Translations under genes and position numbers: made by a program
Assembly (NCBI RefSeq): GCF_008728515.1
Contig: NC_044981.1
Coordinates: 93,156,426 to 93,220,425, forward strand
Length of the DNA stretch: 64,000 bases
DNA from: Papio anubis
Lineage: Eukaryota; Chordata; Mammalia; Primates; Cercopithecidae
Reading direction: 5' to 3'
In this document: positions 21,066 to 33,600 of the stretch, one piece after another
Numbering within the stretch: the stretch's first letter is position 1
How the letters are laid out: the number at the start of each line of letters is the position of its first letter
The notes under the pieces: generated by a model
The model's input: only the letters and a program-made list of their open reading frames with translations
Told to the model about the DNA's origin: nothing
Database searches by the model: none

Positions 21066-21404
21066 TTAAGCACAAGTGCAACCTTCGTTTGGGGTGGGTA
21101 TTACACAATAGTTATCATGGTTCAGCTACAGCTTGTTTCTAAAAGACACTCTTAAACAGATGTTTGAAAATGAAGGTGAAATCACTTCTTTCTCAACAAA
21201 CATGATTATCCTACTACAAATGGTGAAGTTTCAAAGTTTAAATTTTGAGGATTGTTAATATCAGCAGCGTGGTTCCCAAATGCCTCAATACCTTAATGAA
21301 GCCTGTGGCTGCTTTGTTGTCAGATGTCGCTTTTGGAAACATTTTAATTGATAGTGAATTTTGAAAAAATAGGAAACATATTTACACATAATTTATCATA
21401 GATG
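21066..21404. other. AT-rich intergenic DNA
   Basis: Unique, no gene seen. Confidence 0.55.
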
Positions 21405-21650
21405 AATAAAGTCATAGGCTTCTAAACAGAATTGATAGGAATTTGAGTTTGAATTGCAGCTCTTCCACTTGTTTGGCCTCAGGCAAGTGCTTACTTGGAC
21501 TGAATCACAGTTGCACCAGCTGTAAAAATGAAAAAATAACCTATACCTTGCAGGAATGTTGTGACTATTAATAATAATATATGCAAAGGGCCTAGGATAA
21601 GGCCTGGGACTTAGTAGGCACATAATAAATGGTAACTATTAATGTTGTTA
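21405..21650 (+). mobile_element. MIR (sense)
   Basis: Ordered MIR motifs: GAGTTTGAATTGCAGCTCTTCCAC, GGCCTCAGGCAAGTGCTTAC, CTTGCAGGAATGTTGTGAC, GGCCTGGGACTTAGTAGGC and CATAATAAATGGTAACTATT. Confidence 0.8.
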
Positions 21651-23152
21651 ATATTTCTTGTCCAAGGCATGTGTAAATCTTTCATATAAGGTTAATCTGT
21701 CACTCATAATTTCAATGTGCAAATAATGTACCTGTATCTTATAATTTAAATGTGTTATCCTAAAATTTTAAAAAATATAGTCATAAAACCCATATACTAT
21801 TTGGTGAAATACAAAGATAATTGTTACATTTTAAATTTCATTATTTTGTAGACTAGTATTCAGCATTCACTGTGTTTTTTTTAGAAAGAAGGGGAAATTA
21901 TTTTCAAGGAAGTTAATTATTCTTTCTTAAAAAAATGTATATACTTTTAACTTTTTCCAGGTGAAATACAGGGTGCAGTTAAATGTACCTAGAAAATTAA
22001 TGACTGAAAAAATGAGCAAAATATTTTTAAATAAAGACAATTTGTTTAATTGATAGAGGAGTATTTTAAAAGTTAAGCTGTAGAGTTTTATTTCTATTTA
22101 TTCCTACTTAAAATATCTTAAAAGATTGATCTACTTAATATTATATTCTCTGTTAAGTATATTTAATTTTAAAAGATCAAATTTTAGCATTATCCAATTA
22201 CTCATACAAGATTGGTTTATATATAACTTATTATCAAGAAATGCTTGAGAGAAAATGATATTCTATATTTTATTATACATTTAGACTATGTGACTAGAAA
22301 AAAAATGTGCATTTTGGCTGATAACGTCAAATTAGCTCCTGATATTGTATAGTAAATTTTAAAATAATGAATTTTAGGAGCTAAAATTTTATTTCCCTAC
22401 AGCCATTTAAAACATCATATTTTAAGACATATTAACTTAAAAATAGTAATTACATCATACTATTGGAAAGATCTATGTAAGTGTAATGAATATGACCATG
22501 GTTTTATATTTTAGTGGAAGAAGTTGCATACTATTAAATCTCTGAGTCTCTAAATTAAAAAAACAAAACCACTAAGTAGTATTTTGAATATCATGGGTCA
22601 AATATATTAAAATAAACTAATTGAATAATGTTTTTTCATTACATCTATTTGAAGTTCTCAAAAACCTTAAATTTTATATACCAGAATACATTTAAAAAGT
22701 AAAGCCTGAGTAGTTTTGAGGAATAATCTGAGATCAAAAGTAGAATTTTGTCTTGGGGCTTCATGTCCATGTTGGGAATATAAATGTTATATTGCAGTTT
22801 ATAAGATATAGAACATGATCAAAGTTATTTTCTTGCTCTCCAAGGGAATGATGGCCTTGAGCATAAGGCCAAACACATCCTGCATAAAGGAAACTTTTGA
22901 GTGAATGTTTGTTGAGTGATTATTGAATATGTTTGTACCTAATTGACTGTGAGTAGATGTTATTTTACTATATAAAAAATGAATTGAGTCAATTTGGAAC
23001 TTTTAGTGAACAATTATAGAAATTAAGATAATCTTTTGCTTGTGTTTGATGTATGTTTCCCAAATCAATATTCATATTCTGACACTCTGGGTAAATTCTA
23101 CTTTATCCCTTTGGTTTTTATAGCTATCTGATTTTTAAAGCCCTTTTAAAAA
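21651..23152. other. Very AT-rich intergenic DNA
   Basis: No gene or well-supported repeat. A possible MIR/L2 tail trace (GAATGTTTGTTGAGTG) lies near 22900. Confidence 0.55.
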
Positions 23153-23153
23153 C

Positions 23154-23191
<38 letters not shown>

Positions 23192-23192
23192 G
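23153..23192. repeat. (GATA)n microsatellite
   Basis: About nine TAGA/GATA units in a row, then GGATGTATAGAGAGAGATAGG. Probably polymorphic. Confidence 0.9.
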
Positions 23193-23434
23193 GATGTATA
23201 GAGAGAGATAGGTAAATTTAATTGATATATTTTAGACCCTTGCTACCTTTGAAAAGACTTCTCTCTGAAGGATAAGGTCAGAATATATTTGCTAAAGAAT
23301 CTGTGTGAAAAGTATTCTCAGAGATTATCCTTTGGGAATCTCAGTTCAAAGAGGATGGGAAAAGGGTATAAGAACCCACTTAAGATACTGTGTGTGAGGC
23401 TAAGGCTATTTTCTAGATATTATATCAATGACTA

Positions 23435-23803
23435 TGATATGTTTCGGCTGTGTCCCCACCCAAATCTCATCTTGAATTGTGTTCCCATAATCCCCACGTG
23501 TTGTGGGAGGGACCCAGTGGGAGGTAATTTAGTCATGGGGGCAGTTACCCTCATGCTGTTCTTGTGATAGTGAGTTCTCACGAGATCTCGTGGTTTTATA
23601 AGGGGCTTCCCCGCTTTTGCTTGGCATTTTTCTTTGCTGCTGCCATGTGAAGAAGGACATGTTTGCTTTCCTTTTCACCATAATGTAAGTTTCCTGAGGC
23701 CTTCCCAGCTATGATGAACTGTGAGTGAATTAAACCTCTTTCGTTTATAAATTACCCAGTCTCAGGTATGTCTTTATTAGCAGCATGAAAATGGACTAAT
23801 GAA
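23435..23803 (+). mobile_element. Solo MaLR LTR (THE1/MST type)
   Basis: An ancient ERVL-MaLR solo LTR, non-coding. Motifs: ATGTTTCGGCTGTGTCCCCACCC, ATAATCCCCACGTGTTGTGGG, GTGGGAGGTAATTTAGTCATGG, GGTTTTATAAGGGGCTTCC (TATA region) and TTTATTAGCAGCATGAAAATGGAC. Flanks GACTA/GACTG fit a 5-bp TSD with one change. No internal retroviral genes adjoin it. Confidence 0.88.
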
Positions 23804-24011
23804 GACTGAAATGTCTTTTCTTTTAATAACATTGTTTTATTCTGGCTAACTAGATCAGTTTTCTCCTTCCTCTATAAGCATTCAGACACTCAAGAGAAAG
23901 GAAACATTTCTCAGTCTCTCAGAGAGTTTAGGTTACTTTTATCCCCTAAGAAAAGCCTATCCACTTTCATCTTTTCTTTGTGGTAAGATACTTTTTATAC
24001 TTTCTATTCTG

Positions 24012-24048
<37 letters not shown>

Positions 24049-24129
24049 ACCAGTGTACTTCATTTGTCATTTGTATTTTTCATTTTGTTCATGCATTCTC
24101 ATGATTTTTCAGTTTATTTATTGTTTCTT
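23804..24129. other. Intergenic DNA with an A31-32 run
   Basis: An uninterrupted poly(A) run at about 24016-24046 has no recognisable retroposon in front of it. The rest is unique. Confidence 0.6.
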
Positions 24130-24562
24130 TTTAAAATTTTTATTTTAGGTTCAAGGGTATATGTTCAGGCTTTTTATATAGATAAACTGTGTGTCACAGG
24201 GGTTTGGTGTGTAGATAATTTTGTTGCCCGAGTAATAAACACAATACTTGAAAGGTATTTTTTCCTATCCTCTCCCTCCTCCCAGCCTTCACCCTCAAGC
24301 ACATTCCAGTGTCTGTTGTTCTCCTCTTTGTGTCCATGTGTTCTCGTTGGTTAGCGCTTACTTCCAAGTAAGAACATGCGGTATTTGGCTTTCTATTCCT
24401 TAGTTTGCTTAGGATAATGCCTTCCAGGTCTACCCACGTTTCTGCAAAGGACATGATCTTGTTCTTTTTTAATGGTTAAATAGTATTTCATCGTGTATAT
24501 GTATCACATTTTCTTTATCCAGTAACTGTTGATGGGCATTTAGGTTGATTCCACTCTTCAAG
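24130..24562 (-). mobile_element. L1 3' fragment (antisense, L1PB/L1MA age)
   Basis: Reverse L1 3'UTR and end of ORF2: TTATTTTAGGTTCAAGGG, TCCTCTCCCTCCTCCCAGCC, TTGTGTCCATGTGTTCTCG, AAGTAAGAACATGCGGTATTTGG, GCAAAGGACATGATC and CAGTAACTGTTGATGGGC. It is 5'-truncated. Confidence 0.85.
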
Positions 24563-24631
24563 GTATTATCCTCTTCTCCCTCCACTCTGTTAGGGAAGTT
24601 GGGTTATAGCAGATCAAATCAAGAGTAATAT

Positions 24632-24928
24632 GGCTGGGCACAGTGGCTCATGCCTCTAATGCCAGTACTTTGGGAACTCAGGCTGGAAGATTGCTTGGGG
24701 CCAGGAGTTTGAGACTAGCCTGGCCAACACAGTGAGAACCTGTCTCTATAAAAAATTAAAAACATTAGCTGGGCATAATGGTGTTCACCTGTTCCAGCTA
24801 CTCAGAAGATTGAGGCAAGAAAATCGCTTCAGCCCAAGAGGTTGAGCCATAATCATGTTACTGTACTCCAGCCTAGGCAACGAAGCAAAATCCTATAGGA
24901 AAACAAACAAACAAACAAACAAACAAAA
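24632..24928 (+). mobile_element. Alu, old (AluJ-like), (CAAA)n tail
   Basis: Both arms are recognisable, with many changes and small deletions (GGCTGGGCACAGTGGCTCATG, CTGGCCAACACAGTGAGAACC, CTGTACTCCAGCCTAGGC). The tail has drifted to (CAAA)n. Confidence 0.88.
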
Positions 24929-26289
24929 CGAGAGAGAAGGAGAATAATCTGAATAATCTGCTTTTTCTTCTCAGCACTTGATTACTATTCAGAGCTCTAG
25001 TATATGGGAAATAATCAGTTATCTGATAAGGTTTATAAATCAAAGCTTAAATTTTTAAAAATGGGTTTATGTAGTGGATAAACAGATCTGACACCATCTA
25101 TTAACTAATGGCCATATTTATGAATCAATTAAGTTAAACATAACCAACAGTGTGTGGTATAGGTGCTAATTCCTTCCTTTAAACTCTCCTTATACAATGA
25201 ATTATGCTTGGATTTCTTAATAGACTTCTTCTAGCGATTTTCCCACCTACAATAGAGGAAATGTATGGGTGACTTTTTTTCTGTGTTCCATTTTTAGCAA
25301 TTCAAGGCCTTTGCTGTTTTCATTGCTAGATCTTCGCCTTTTTTCACTTTTTCCTACACACTTTCTCCTTCTGGCAATGGCACACTAAATGGGCTGCTCT
25401 CCATCACTTTCTCTCTTAGAGGCCACTGTCTCTGGGCTCCTTTTGTGTCTTGCTTTTCTTGTGGCTGCTGCATGCTCTTGCTCTGTGTTTCCCATTTCTT
25501 TACTCCAGCTTGTGTGCTCTGTGGCTGACTGTACTTTAAGGAGGCTTATTTACTTAAAATCCCACCACGCCCAACCAGTCACCTAAGCCACTGATTTTGC
25601 TAGTTGCATTTTTCATACCCTCTGCCTGATTGGGCCATTTTATTTTCTTTTGAATGTTGCCATTAACCACTATTTTGAAAGGAAGAGGCTGACTTTCCAG
25701 GATAGTGTCACCATTAAGATAGAAATGAAAATTTATTTTTTGTAGGATTCTGTCATTTTTCTCCCCTTAATAAGACTAGATGACACCCAAAGCCCCTAGA
25801 TGTAGTCAAAAGGAATATTTGTTCCTAGGGTTATAGATGCTGACCAAAGAGACTTTATTTAAGCCCTGTGGATTAGGGGGCAGTAATGTGACTTGCTGTG
25901 CACCCCCAGTTAGAGACTGTCTAGTATAAAATCCGAGATTTTTCTAGGCACTAAAAATTTCAGCATCTGGTGGTGCTACATGTGGCTGCTATAAACTTGA
26001 TTAATGGAGACAGAAGACTGCAGTATGAGTGCTTGCTTTATGCTTTAGTGTTCTTCCCCAGAATGATTGTCATATCAAGCAACAGTTCTCTAACCTTCCA
26101 ATTATGACAAAATTATTATTTTATGAAAAATTTTCCATTCCAATGTAGCATTTCTCTCCTTTTTCTTTTTTTGAATATATTCCTCACTTTTTCATTTTTT
26201 TGTGTAAGTAAAACAAATAAAAAAGATACAAACAAACGTAAACAAGTGGGGATAAAATCACCTTTAACTTCCATGCAAATGTATCCTCC
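24929..26289. other. Intergenic DNA
   Basis: Unique, with a somewhat GC-richer patch at about 25370-25620. That patch holds a 65-codon hydrophobic frame (25389-25586) that I do not recognise and do not call a gene. Confidence 0.5.
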
Positions 26290-27158
26290 AAAAAAATTCA
26301 TTCAGTAAATATTGACTGCCCCCTATTTGACAAATATTATTCCTGATATAAAATAAAAAATATTGACAAGATTTCAATATTTTGGTAATAATGATAATGT
26401 CTTAGATGAAATGAAATAGACAACACACAAGAAAATAAATGCATTAATAAGATACCATGGTGATGGAATGAGACAATGGCATAGATGTAATGAAGGAGTG
26501 CTAATTTAGATTCAGTAGTCAGGGAATATTCACTGCAGAGATATTAGAGCTGACATCCAAATGACAAAAATCAGGCATAAGAAAGGCCTGGCGGCACCAG
26601 GTTTGGTGCAAAGACCCAAAGGTGAGAATGAGCTTGGAGATTTTAAGGAACATAAAGAAAGTTAGGGTGTCTAGAGCAGTTTGGGAGTTGTGTGGGGTAT
26701 GAGAGAGCCACAAACATGATGGATAACTTAGATAATGGTAGAGTTTGGATTTTATTCCAAATGGTAAAGAAAAGCATTGGGGGGTTTAGGAAGGGGAGTA
26801 ACAACAACTGATTTAGGTTTTAAAAAGAGTATTCTGAATGCTATAGGAACTATGGACTGCAGAGGTTATGATTGTGAGTGGAAATAAAAATGGCTATTAG
26901 GAATTTACTGTAGCAATGTAATGAGGGGCAATGGAAATTTGAACTATAGAAGTAGCCATGGAAGTGAGAACTAGACAGATTCTGGACACGTTTTTGGGCT
27001 AGAGACAACAGATTTTGTTAATTGGTTGTCTATGGGGAACAGTGATGAGTAGTGAAAGAAGGGAAACATCAGATATGATTCCTAGAAGTTTGGCTTAACC
27101 CACTAGGTGGAGAGTCGTACTGTTTTGTCAGATAGGGAAGCATAAGTAAGAACTACTT
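26290..27158 (-). mobile_element. Long L2 (antisense), split by an Alu
   Basis: Starts with the reverse L2 3' end (ATTCATTCAGTAAATATTGACTG). It continues in L2 order through TCAGTAGTCAGGGAATATTCAC, AGGTTTGGTGCAAAGACCC, AGAAAAGCATTGGGGGG, GAGTAACAACAACTGATTTAGG and GATTCCTAGAAGTTTGGC. It probably resumes after the Alu at 27482-27590. Confidence 0.65.
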
Positions 27159-27468
27159 TACTTTACTTTTTTTTTTTTTTTTTTTTTGAGACGGAGTCTC
27201 ACTGTGTCTCCAAGGCAGGAGTGTGGTGATGCGATCTTGGCTCAATGCAGCTTCTGCCTCCCGGGTTAAAGTGATTCCCCTGCCTCAGCCTCCCGAGTAG
27301 CTGGCATTACAGGCATGCGCCACCACGCCCAGCAAATTTGGCATTTTTAGTAGAGACAGGGTTTCTCCATGTTGGCCAGTCTGGTCTCCAACTCCTGACC
27401 TCAGGTGATCCACCCACCTTGGCCTCCCAAAGTGCTGGGATTACAGGTGTGAACCACCACCCCTGGCC
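27159..27468 (-). mobile_element. Alu, S-type (antisense), with TSDs
   Basis: Full-length reverse Alu from a T-rich tail to CACCCCTGGCC. The flanks AGTAAGAACTACTT and AGTAAGACCTACTA are a 14-bp imperfect TSD. Confidence 0.93.
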
Positions 27469-27692
27469 AGTAAGACCTACTATTAATAAAATAAGCATTG
27501 GATATTCAAGTTTAGCATTCAATGGCAAAGCCTGTGATATACATGTAAAACTGGAAATTAATGGCATATAAAGGATATTTAATGTTTAAATTGTTAAAAG
27601 GGGAGGGAACAGAGATTATGCCAAGCAAGGAGCATACTTCTAGCCTCAAGCCTGCTAAGAATTATCTTTTAGTAAAATCAGTTTAAAAATAA

Positions 27693-28143
27693 TTCATTTT
27701 GGAAGCATATGATAGGTATATCTTTAACTTTTTAAGGAACTGTCAAGCTGTTTTCCAAAGAGGGTATACCATTTTACACTCCTACTGGTAGTTTACGGGA
27801 GCTTCTAATTTATCTACATCCTTGCCAAGACTTTCTATAGCCATTTATATTAACTTTAGCCATTTCAATAGGTGGGATCACCTTGTGCTTTAAGTTTACT
27901 TTTCCCTAATGACTAATGATTTTGACCGTCTTCCTCTATGTCGTTATATACCACCTGTATGTCTTCTTTGGTAATGTGTTCAAATCTTTTACCTATTTAT
28001 AATGGGCTTTTTTGTTTTTGTTTTCTTATTACTGGATTTTGAGAGTTCTTTATATGTTCTGGATAAAAGTCTCCTTTCATATATATGCTTAGCAAATATT
28101 TTCTCTCAGTCTGTGTCTTTTCGTTCTCTTAACAATATTGAAA
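27693..28143 (-). mobile_element. L1M fragment, inverted 5' part
   Basis: Reverse L1M ORF2 sequence: GGAACTGTCAAGCTGTTTTCC, CCTAATGACTAATGATTTTGAC, TTGAGAGTTCTTTATATGTTC and AATATTTTCTCTCAGTCTGTG. It abuts the sense piece at 28155, with the L1-upstream end facing the junction. Confidence 0.75.
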
Positions 28144-28154
28144 GAAAAGATATT

Positions 28155-28636
28155 ATGTTTATAGCAGTTTTCTTTGTAACAACTCATACTGGAAACAACA
28201 CAAATGTTCATCAGCTGGTGAACATGTTTTTAAAAAGTGTGATATTTTCTTACAATGGAACACTAACTCAGCACTGACAAAAAGTGAACTATTGATATAC
28301 ACAAACACCATGGACTAATTTCAAAATATTAATCATTGTATTGAATGAAAGAAGCCAGACAAAAAAGACACACCATATGATTTCACTTATATAAAGTTAT
28401 AGAAAGTACAGACTAAACTACAGTGACAGATATACATCAGTAGGGAAGAGAGAAATATGAGGGAGGGACAACAAAGGAGCACAAGAAAACTTTTAGATGT
28501 GATGAATGCACTTATTATTTTGATTATGGTGGTAGTTTCAAGGGTGTATGCATATGTAAAGTCTTATCAAATTCTACACTTCAAATGTGTTGTTTATTGT
28601 ATGACAATCATACCTTAGTAAAAAAAATTAAGAGAA
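28155..28636 (+). mobile_element. L1M 3' end (sense)
   Basis: Sense 3' end of an L1M: TTTATAGCAGTTTTCTTTG, ACTGGAAACAACACAAATG, GAAAGAAGCCAGACAAAAAAG, GATTATGGTGGTAGTTTCAAG and CATACCTTAGTAAAAAAAATT. Together with 27693-28143 this looks like one insertion with a twin-priming inversion. Confidence 0.8.
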
Positions 28637-28783
28637 TAGAAAATATTTTGTTTCTGATTTTAGTAGATACTATCATTGACACTATTGAAATAATCTAAAA
28701 TACTTAGGATAGTATATATCTAACGATGGTTTACTTCTACAAAAATAGCTTAATTGTACTGGTATTGGGGGATCAAATATTTT

Positions 28784-28814
<31 letters not shown>

Positions 28815-29544
28815 CCCATTTCTGGTTGTGTACCGGAGTTTCCCTATACACAATCATACATTCCCATGTATGAAGTATTGAACAATATGATAATAGAAGT
28901 CTTCTATAGAATGTAGTTTCTACACTGATCTATTTAATTGCTTACCAAAAATTCCATAAAAGAAAAATGGTTAATAGAAGGGGCAGGATAAAAAGGAAGA
29001 GACTACTTCGTAGTATCTAAATGAATAAGAGATGTCTCTTGACCTTAAGAATCTAAATATAAAAGATGAAAGACAAGAAAACTAACATTTATTCCCTTTT
29101 TATTCAGTCTGCCAGGAAGCTCGGAACCAAATTTTAAGGTCAGTCACAGAATATTTATTACTATGATGATGATGTTTACATTTTCATATTGTCCTCAGGC
29201 ATTTTTTTTGCTAATTATATTCTTTGTTTTTATATAAGAAAGAGACAATCTACTAAAAATAAAGTGAAAAATATTGTAAGTGTCCCAATAGATACACAAA
29301 ACCCCATTTATAAAAGAAAGAATTAAATGAGTTCTTATGGAAATTTCACTAAATGAATTTGTTCTATAGATTTACCTTGATTCCTTAAGATAAATCCTTA
29401 TAGGTTGGTAAACTGATAAAGGTTGCTGACTTATTTAATGATCGCTGGTAAAGTATACAAATTATTACCAGATAAAGATAAAAAATATAAATTTCACCAA
29501 ATCATATTAAATACCTACTGGTAAGAATTGCAAATGTTCACTTT
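28637..29544. other. Intergenic DNA with a T27 run
   Basis: A poly(T) run at about 28788-28814 has no recognisable retroposon attached. Otherwise AT-rich and unique. Confidence 0.55.
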
Positions 29545-29760
29545 GTCTATTTTATACCTAAGAAATTGAAGCTGAGTGCTTATCCTATACCAAACTAAAT
29601 AGGTTGAACCACTTATAATTGTGATATTCAACCATTTTCAGGCTACAAAAACAGTGATTTCATGTGGTTCAGCCTAATATTAATTAGTGGTGAGCCAGGT
29701 CTCCTGATTTTCAGGTCTGTGATATTTCATCAAACCATGCTAGTATTTCACAGATTTCCT
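29545..29760 (-). mobile_element. Probable MIR (antisense)
   Basis: A faint reverse MIR: ATTTTATACCTAAGAAATTGAAGC, then TTAGTGGTGAGCCAGGTCTCCTG and CAGGTCTGTG...CCATGCT. Divergent in the middle. Confidence 0.45.
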
Positions 29761-32700
29761 CACTATTAAAGTCAGAGAATCCACTAATGAATTCTGGCCT
29801 TGGGACCCTGAGGTTTCCTATTGTGGCTGACAGCAAAATAACCACAACAATTAAGCACATTGTTTTTGGGTAACTGCCTGAGCAGCTGTAGTAAAATACA
29901 TTTCAGTAGAATGTATTTTTGAAAGTTTCTACTAGACATAAATAAATAGTAGTATTGAAACTGTTTACTGTCTTTCAAAATGCTGTCATTAATTCATAAT
30001 TTAAAGCACCCCAATATTTGAAAGACAGATGTATAAATGTTTACAGATAGAATGTAAGAATGTATCCAATTCAACATGACTATACTAGCAGCCTTTAAAT
30101 ACAGCCTCAGTACATATAACAAAGTCAAGTATATACATGTTCTTCTCCTTCAGGGGAGGGGGCAATGTTATTGCACAAATTCAAGTTAAATTGACTGTGC
30201 ATATCTTACACTGGATGGAGACTGAGTGACCTTCTCTCCTCAGGTAATGAAACCCATATAATTTTACTTTAGCCTCTGATAATAGGAGTTATCTTTTCTT
30301 CATATTAGCAGTATTGTTTATTTTATTCAGTGGACGTTGCAAATTTAGCATGTTTTAAACATACATATCAACCACAATAAAATAGTCCCTTGTATTCAAG
30401 TATGATTCTTTTCTATGTGGGACCCCAACTGAGTGGTGAATACCCATTAAAAATGTCCCTCTAAATGACTATAATGACAGGGGAGTTGAATAGTCCATGA
30501 AATTTTCTATTATTTTATTTTATGTGTATTTTCATTAATAATTTATTGATATAAAAGATAAGAATGTTTTACCTCCACAAATTTGTATCTGTAATTTGTT
30601 CTCAGAGCACAGACATATTGAAGATGCCACTCGGCAGTACTGATTGAATATTTATTTAAACAAATATCAGTATAACCCAACTAGCTGGAAAATCCATGAG
30701 TTTGGTTTTGATAGCAGAGCATTTCTCAACAATTTATGTCTGCATGCAAATTTTGGTGCTTTGGATATAGGCTAAAGTATTTGCTTTATATGTATTATTT
30801 TGTTTGAATACAAGAAAGCTGGTTTGATTTGTATGTTTCCCCCTTATAGAATTGTTCCAAGGCTCTGTCAGAGATCACGTAGAGTAATTTTTCCCATCAA
30901 TCTTTGCTGTGCAGCCATGCACGAATGCAGTAGGAAAAAGGGGGCAGAAATCAAATCACTTAATTGCAGCATTTTTCATCTACATCTTTTGTTTTATGGT
31001 GGTAAAGGCCCCGGAGTAGCCTACTATGATTCATGGCTGTCACTGCTGCCGTTAGCAGTTCAATCCTTCATTCTAGGCATTTTGGTACTGAAAGTACCTA
31101 CACAATTACTTTGATGAATATGACTTGTTTGTTTTTTCCCCATTTTTAGCAGAGAGTGGTTGTGCTTAATACAGACATTTAAATAAGATAGTATTCGTGC
31201 CTACTGCATCTGCATTGTATTTCAAAAGTTGTATGTCGAGTTTAACGATAATATTGCCATTGTCACCCAGGTATTTAAGTTTGCTGGGCTTACGGGCTTT
31301 TACCTCCTATTTTTATGTTTATATAATGGGAAGGCCTTAAAATAACCCCCTCTCTATATAAAAGGAATAACTCACCTTTAAAGATCTATGAGGCTGTGAC
31401 AGATCCTCACCAAATCTCATTTAAAAAAAAAAAAGTCATTTCATGAGTGTGGCATTACAAAGCCAGCAAACTAGTCTGCCTCTGCATTTATGCCTAGTTG
31501 ATCATAAAATAATAACATTTTTGGAAATATATGCATGCATCTTAGAAAGTGACTTACAGTATTTGCATATTTGGAGAAAATGTCAGTGATGTCAGCAGGG
31601 GTTCTGAGAGTAGCTAAATGAGCAAGCTTTTCAAAAATTGCTATTTTATCAACTCTGCACTGTCAGCATAAAATGCAACCTCTTTAAGAAAGAGACAAGA
31701 AAAAGGCAAGTGATTTAATTTCTTCATTAGCTTACTTGCAACTGAATTACTGATACACCTAGCAGCAGAGAGCTGTGTGCTATAAGCTTGAGGAAAATCA
31801 TTTAACACCCCTTTCTGCCCTCATGACAAAATGTATTGAAGTGTTGAGACTCCACCCCCTTCTCCAAAAATGAAAGGAAATTAAAGTCCTCCAGATACTG
31901 AAGAAATGGCAATTTGTCACTACCTTCTCTACTCTGGTACTGTGGTTGAAGCTCACATTTTTTATTTAATAATCTTTCTAGTTCATTCTTTTCATTTCTT
32001 TGTTTACTTTTGGTGGCAAACTCTAAATATATGATTTGCATAATACTTCGTGCTTAATAAACATATATACAGCTTAAGGATAGAACATGTTGATTATTTC
32101 CCAGCAATGGTAACAGTGCTCATTGTATTAGTCAAACCAAATTAGTAAAACTGTTCACTAGATATTTGGAAAAAAAAAAAAAATCAGCTCGTATATAACA
32201 ATGGATAAACCTTAGAACTAAAAAATCCAAATATATCCTTACAATGATGACAATTAAAATTAACCTGATTTCAAACCTCGAGTGCAATTACATTTTAAAT
32301 TTACTAAATATGTACTCAGAGTGTGTTTACAGCTTGTTTCTTTGTCATGTCATAACATGGCCTACCTAAATTTCAAACCCAGGAAAGATAAAGATATTCT
32401 TCTCTTCAATAAAGTTCATATAGAAAAGTTACAGAATGTAAGAATTTTAATTTGTTCTATAAAGATTTATCTTTGGGAGCTCTTTTAATATCAAAGTGTT
32501 TCAACTTTAGGTCAAATGTTTCACATTTCATAATAATTTATCTCTGTGAAAAATGAATATTTAGATGTTATACTCTTTAGAAATGAAATAAAAAATATTT
32601 AAACTAAAATATTACATTATTAAAAAATTAATCATGAAAACAGAAAATTGCTTGTTAGAGTATTACAATGAACTTGTGTCCTAAACTTGGAGTCTAATTA

Positions 32701-33289
32701 CTGACCAGTTGGGGATACAAGGATGCCAAGTGATTTTAGTGGAGATGGATAGCTTACATTTTAATAGTACTTTTAGCCAATATTTAAATTTTTTCCTAAT
32801 AAGTATAAAGTCCCAAAAATGAGTATGTTAAGTATACTCCTTAGAAATAGGTAACGTGCTACTCTGCTCATACCTTCCTTCACAGAGAGAGCAAACCATC
32901 TGATCTTACGTTCTAGGCCTTAAAAGTAACTGAAAACAGTCTTCTTAAAAGAAACTTGGATTGTAATATATAAAGACTTAAGCATGAACAAAAACACAAC
33001 TCTTAATTTCTAAAATTCTGGATGTACTTGCAATAAAATTGTAAAGACTGAAGGAGGGGTCAAAGAGAGAACAATTTGTTGACTTCTCTGCTGGACAACT
33101 CAGAGATGCAGAGGTAAAGAGTGAAATTGTTTCCAGGTTAGATTCAGTGCACCCTGTTCCTAAGTCTTGGTGAAGGGCTTGTGCCACCAGATGCCTTATT
33201 TGAGCCTTCCCCAAAGCAGGTGCTCTGAAATAAATCGCAAGGTCAAATTAGGTTATTGGATGGTAGTTGTCTCAGATTGGGTTATTTAA
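29761..33289. other. Repeat-poor unique DNA
   Basis: About 3.5 kb in which I recognise no transposon apart from short A-runs (31420, 32168). Base use is more balanced at 30750-32050. The 104-codon frame at 30800-31114 has no recognisable domain. The long repeat-free stretch could contain conserved regulatory DNA. Confidence 0.45.
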
Positions 33290-33600
33290 AATCATACTAA
33301 GGCGGAGGTGGGAGATCAACACTGCTGAAAGGCACAGGGAGGAAGCAATCCTATTGGGCAGAGGAAATTGAATGGCAGCACGTGCTTGGGACAAAGCATC
33401 AGCAAACCTGGAGCAGTGTACAGCAGCAAGGCTGCTTGTGAAAGGGTTGTACATTGGGTCAGAATGCTGAGGCCTCTGGCTCAGACAACAGATGGGAGCT
33501 GCCCTGGAGCTGAAAGCTGGGGCTGAGTGCTGGATGCACTTCCTGCGGCTGGGCAGCACACACTCCCTTATAGGGGGATCTTGAGGTAGGCATCTCAGTG
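33290..33600. other. Unidentified GC-richer block
   Basis: A roughly 300-base block with GGCGGAGGTGGGAG, TGGGGCTGAGTGCTGG and CTGCGGCTGGGCAGC, sharply unlike its AT-rich flanks. A 95-codon antisense frame (33272-33559) crosses it. No family is recognised; an old LTR is possible. Confidence 0.35.

Noticed and set aside
23153..23192. CRISPR-like direct repeats
   Set aside because: A pure GATA microsatellite with no spacers, in a primate nuclear genome.
25389..25586. 65-codon hydrophobic, Leu/Cys/Ser-rich frame resembling a signal or membrane segment
   Set aside because: CT-rich DNA yields Leu/Ser/Cys codons by composition. No family resemblance or supporting context.
30800..31114. 104-codon frame in the repeat-poor region
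   Set aside because: No domain or repeat pattern and no plausible splice or transcription context. Better explained by chance in balanced-composition DNA.
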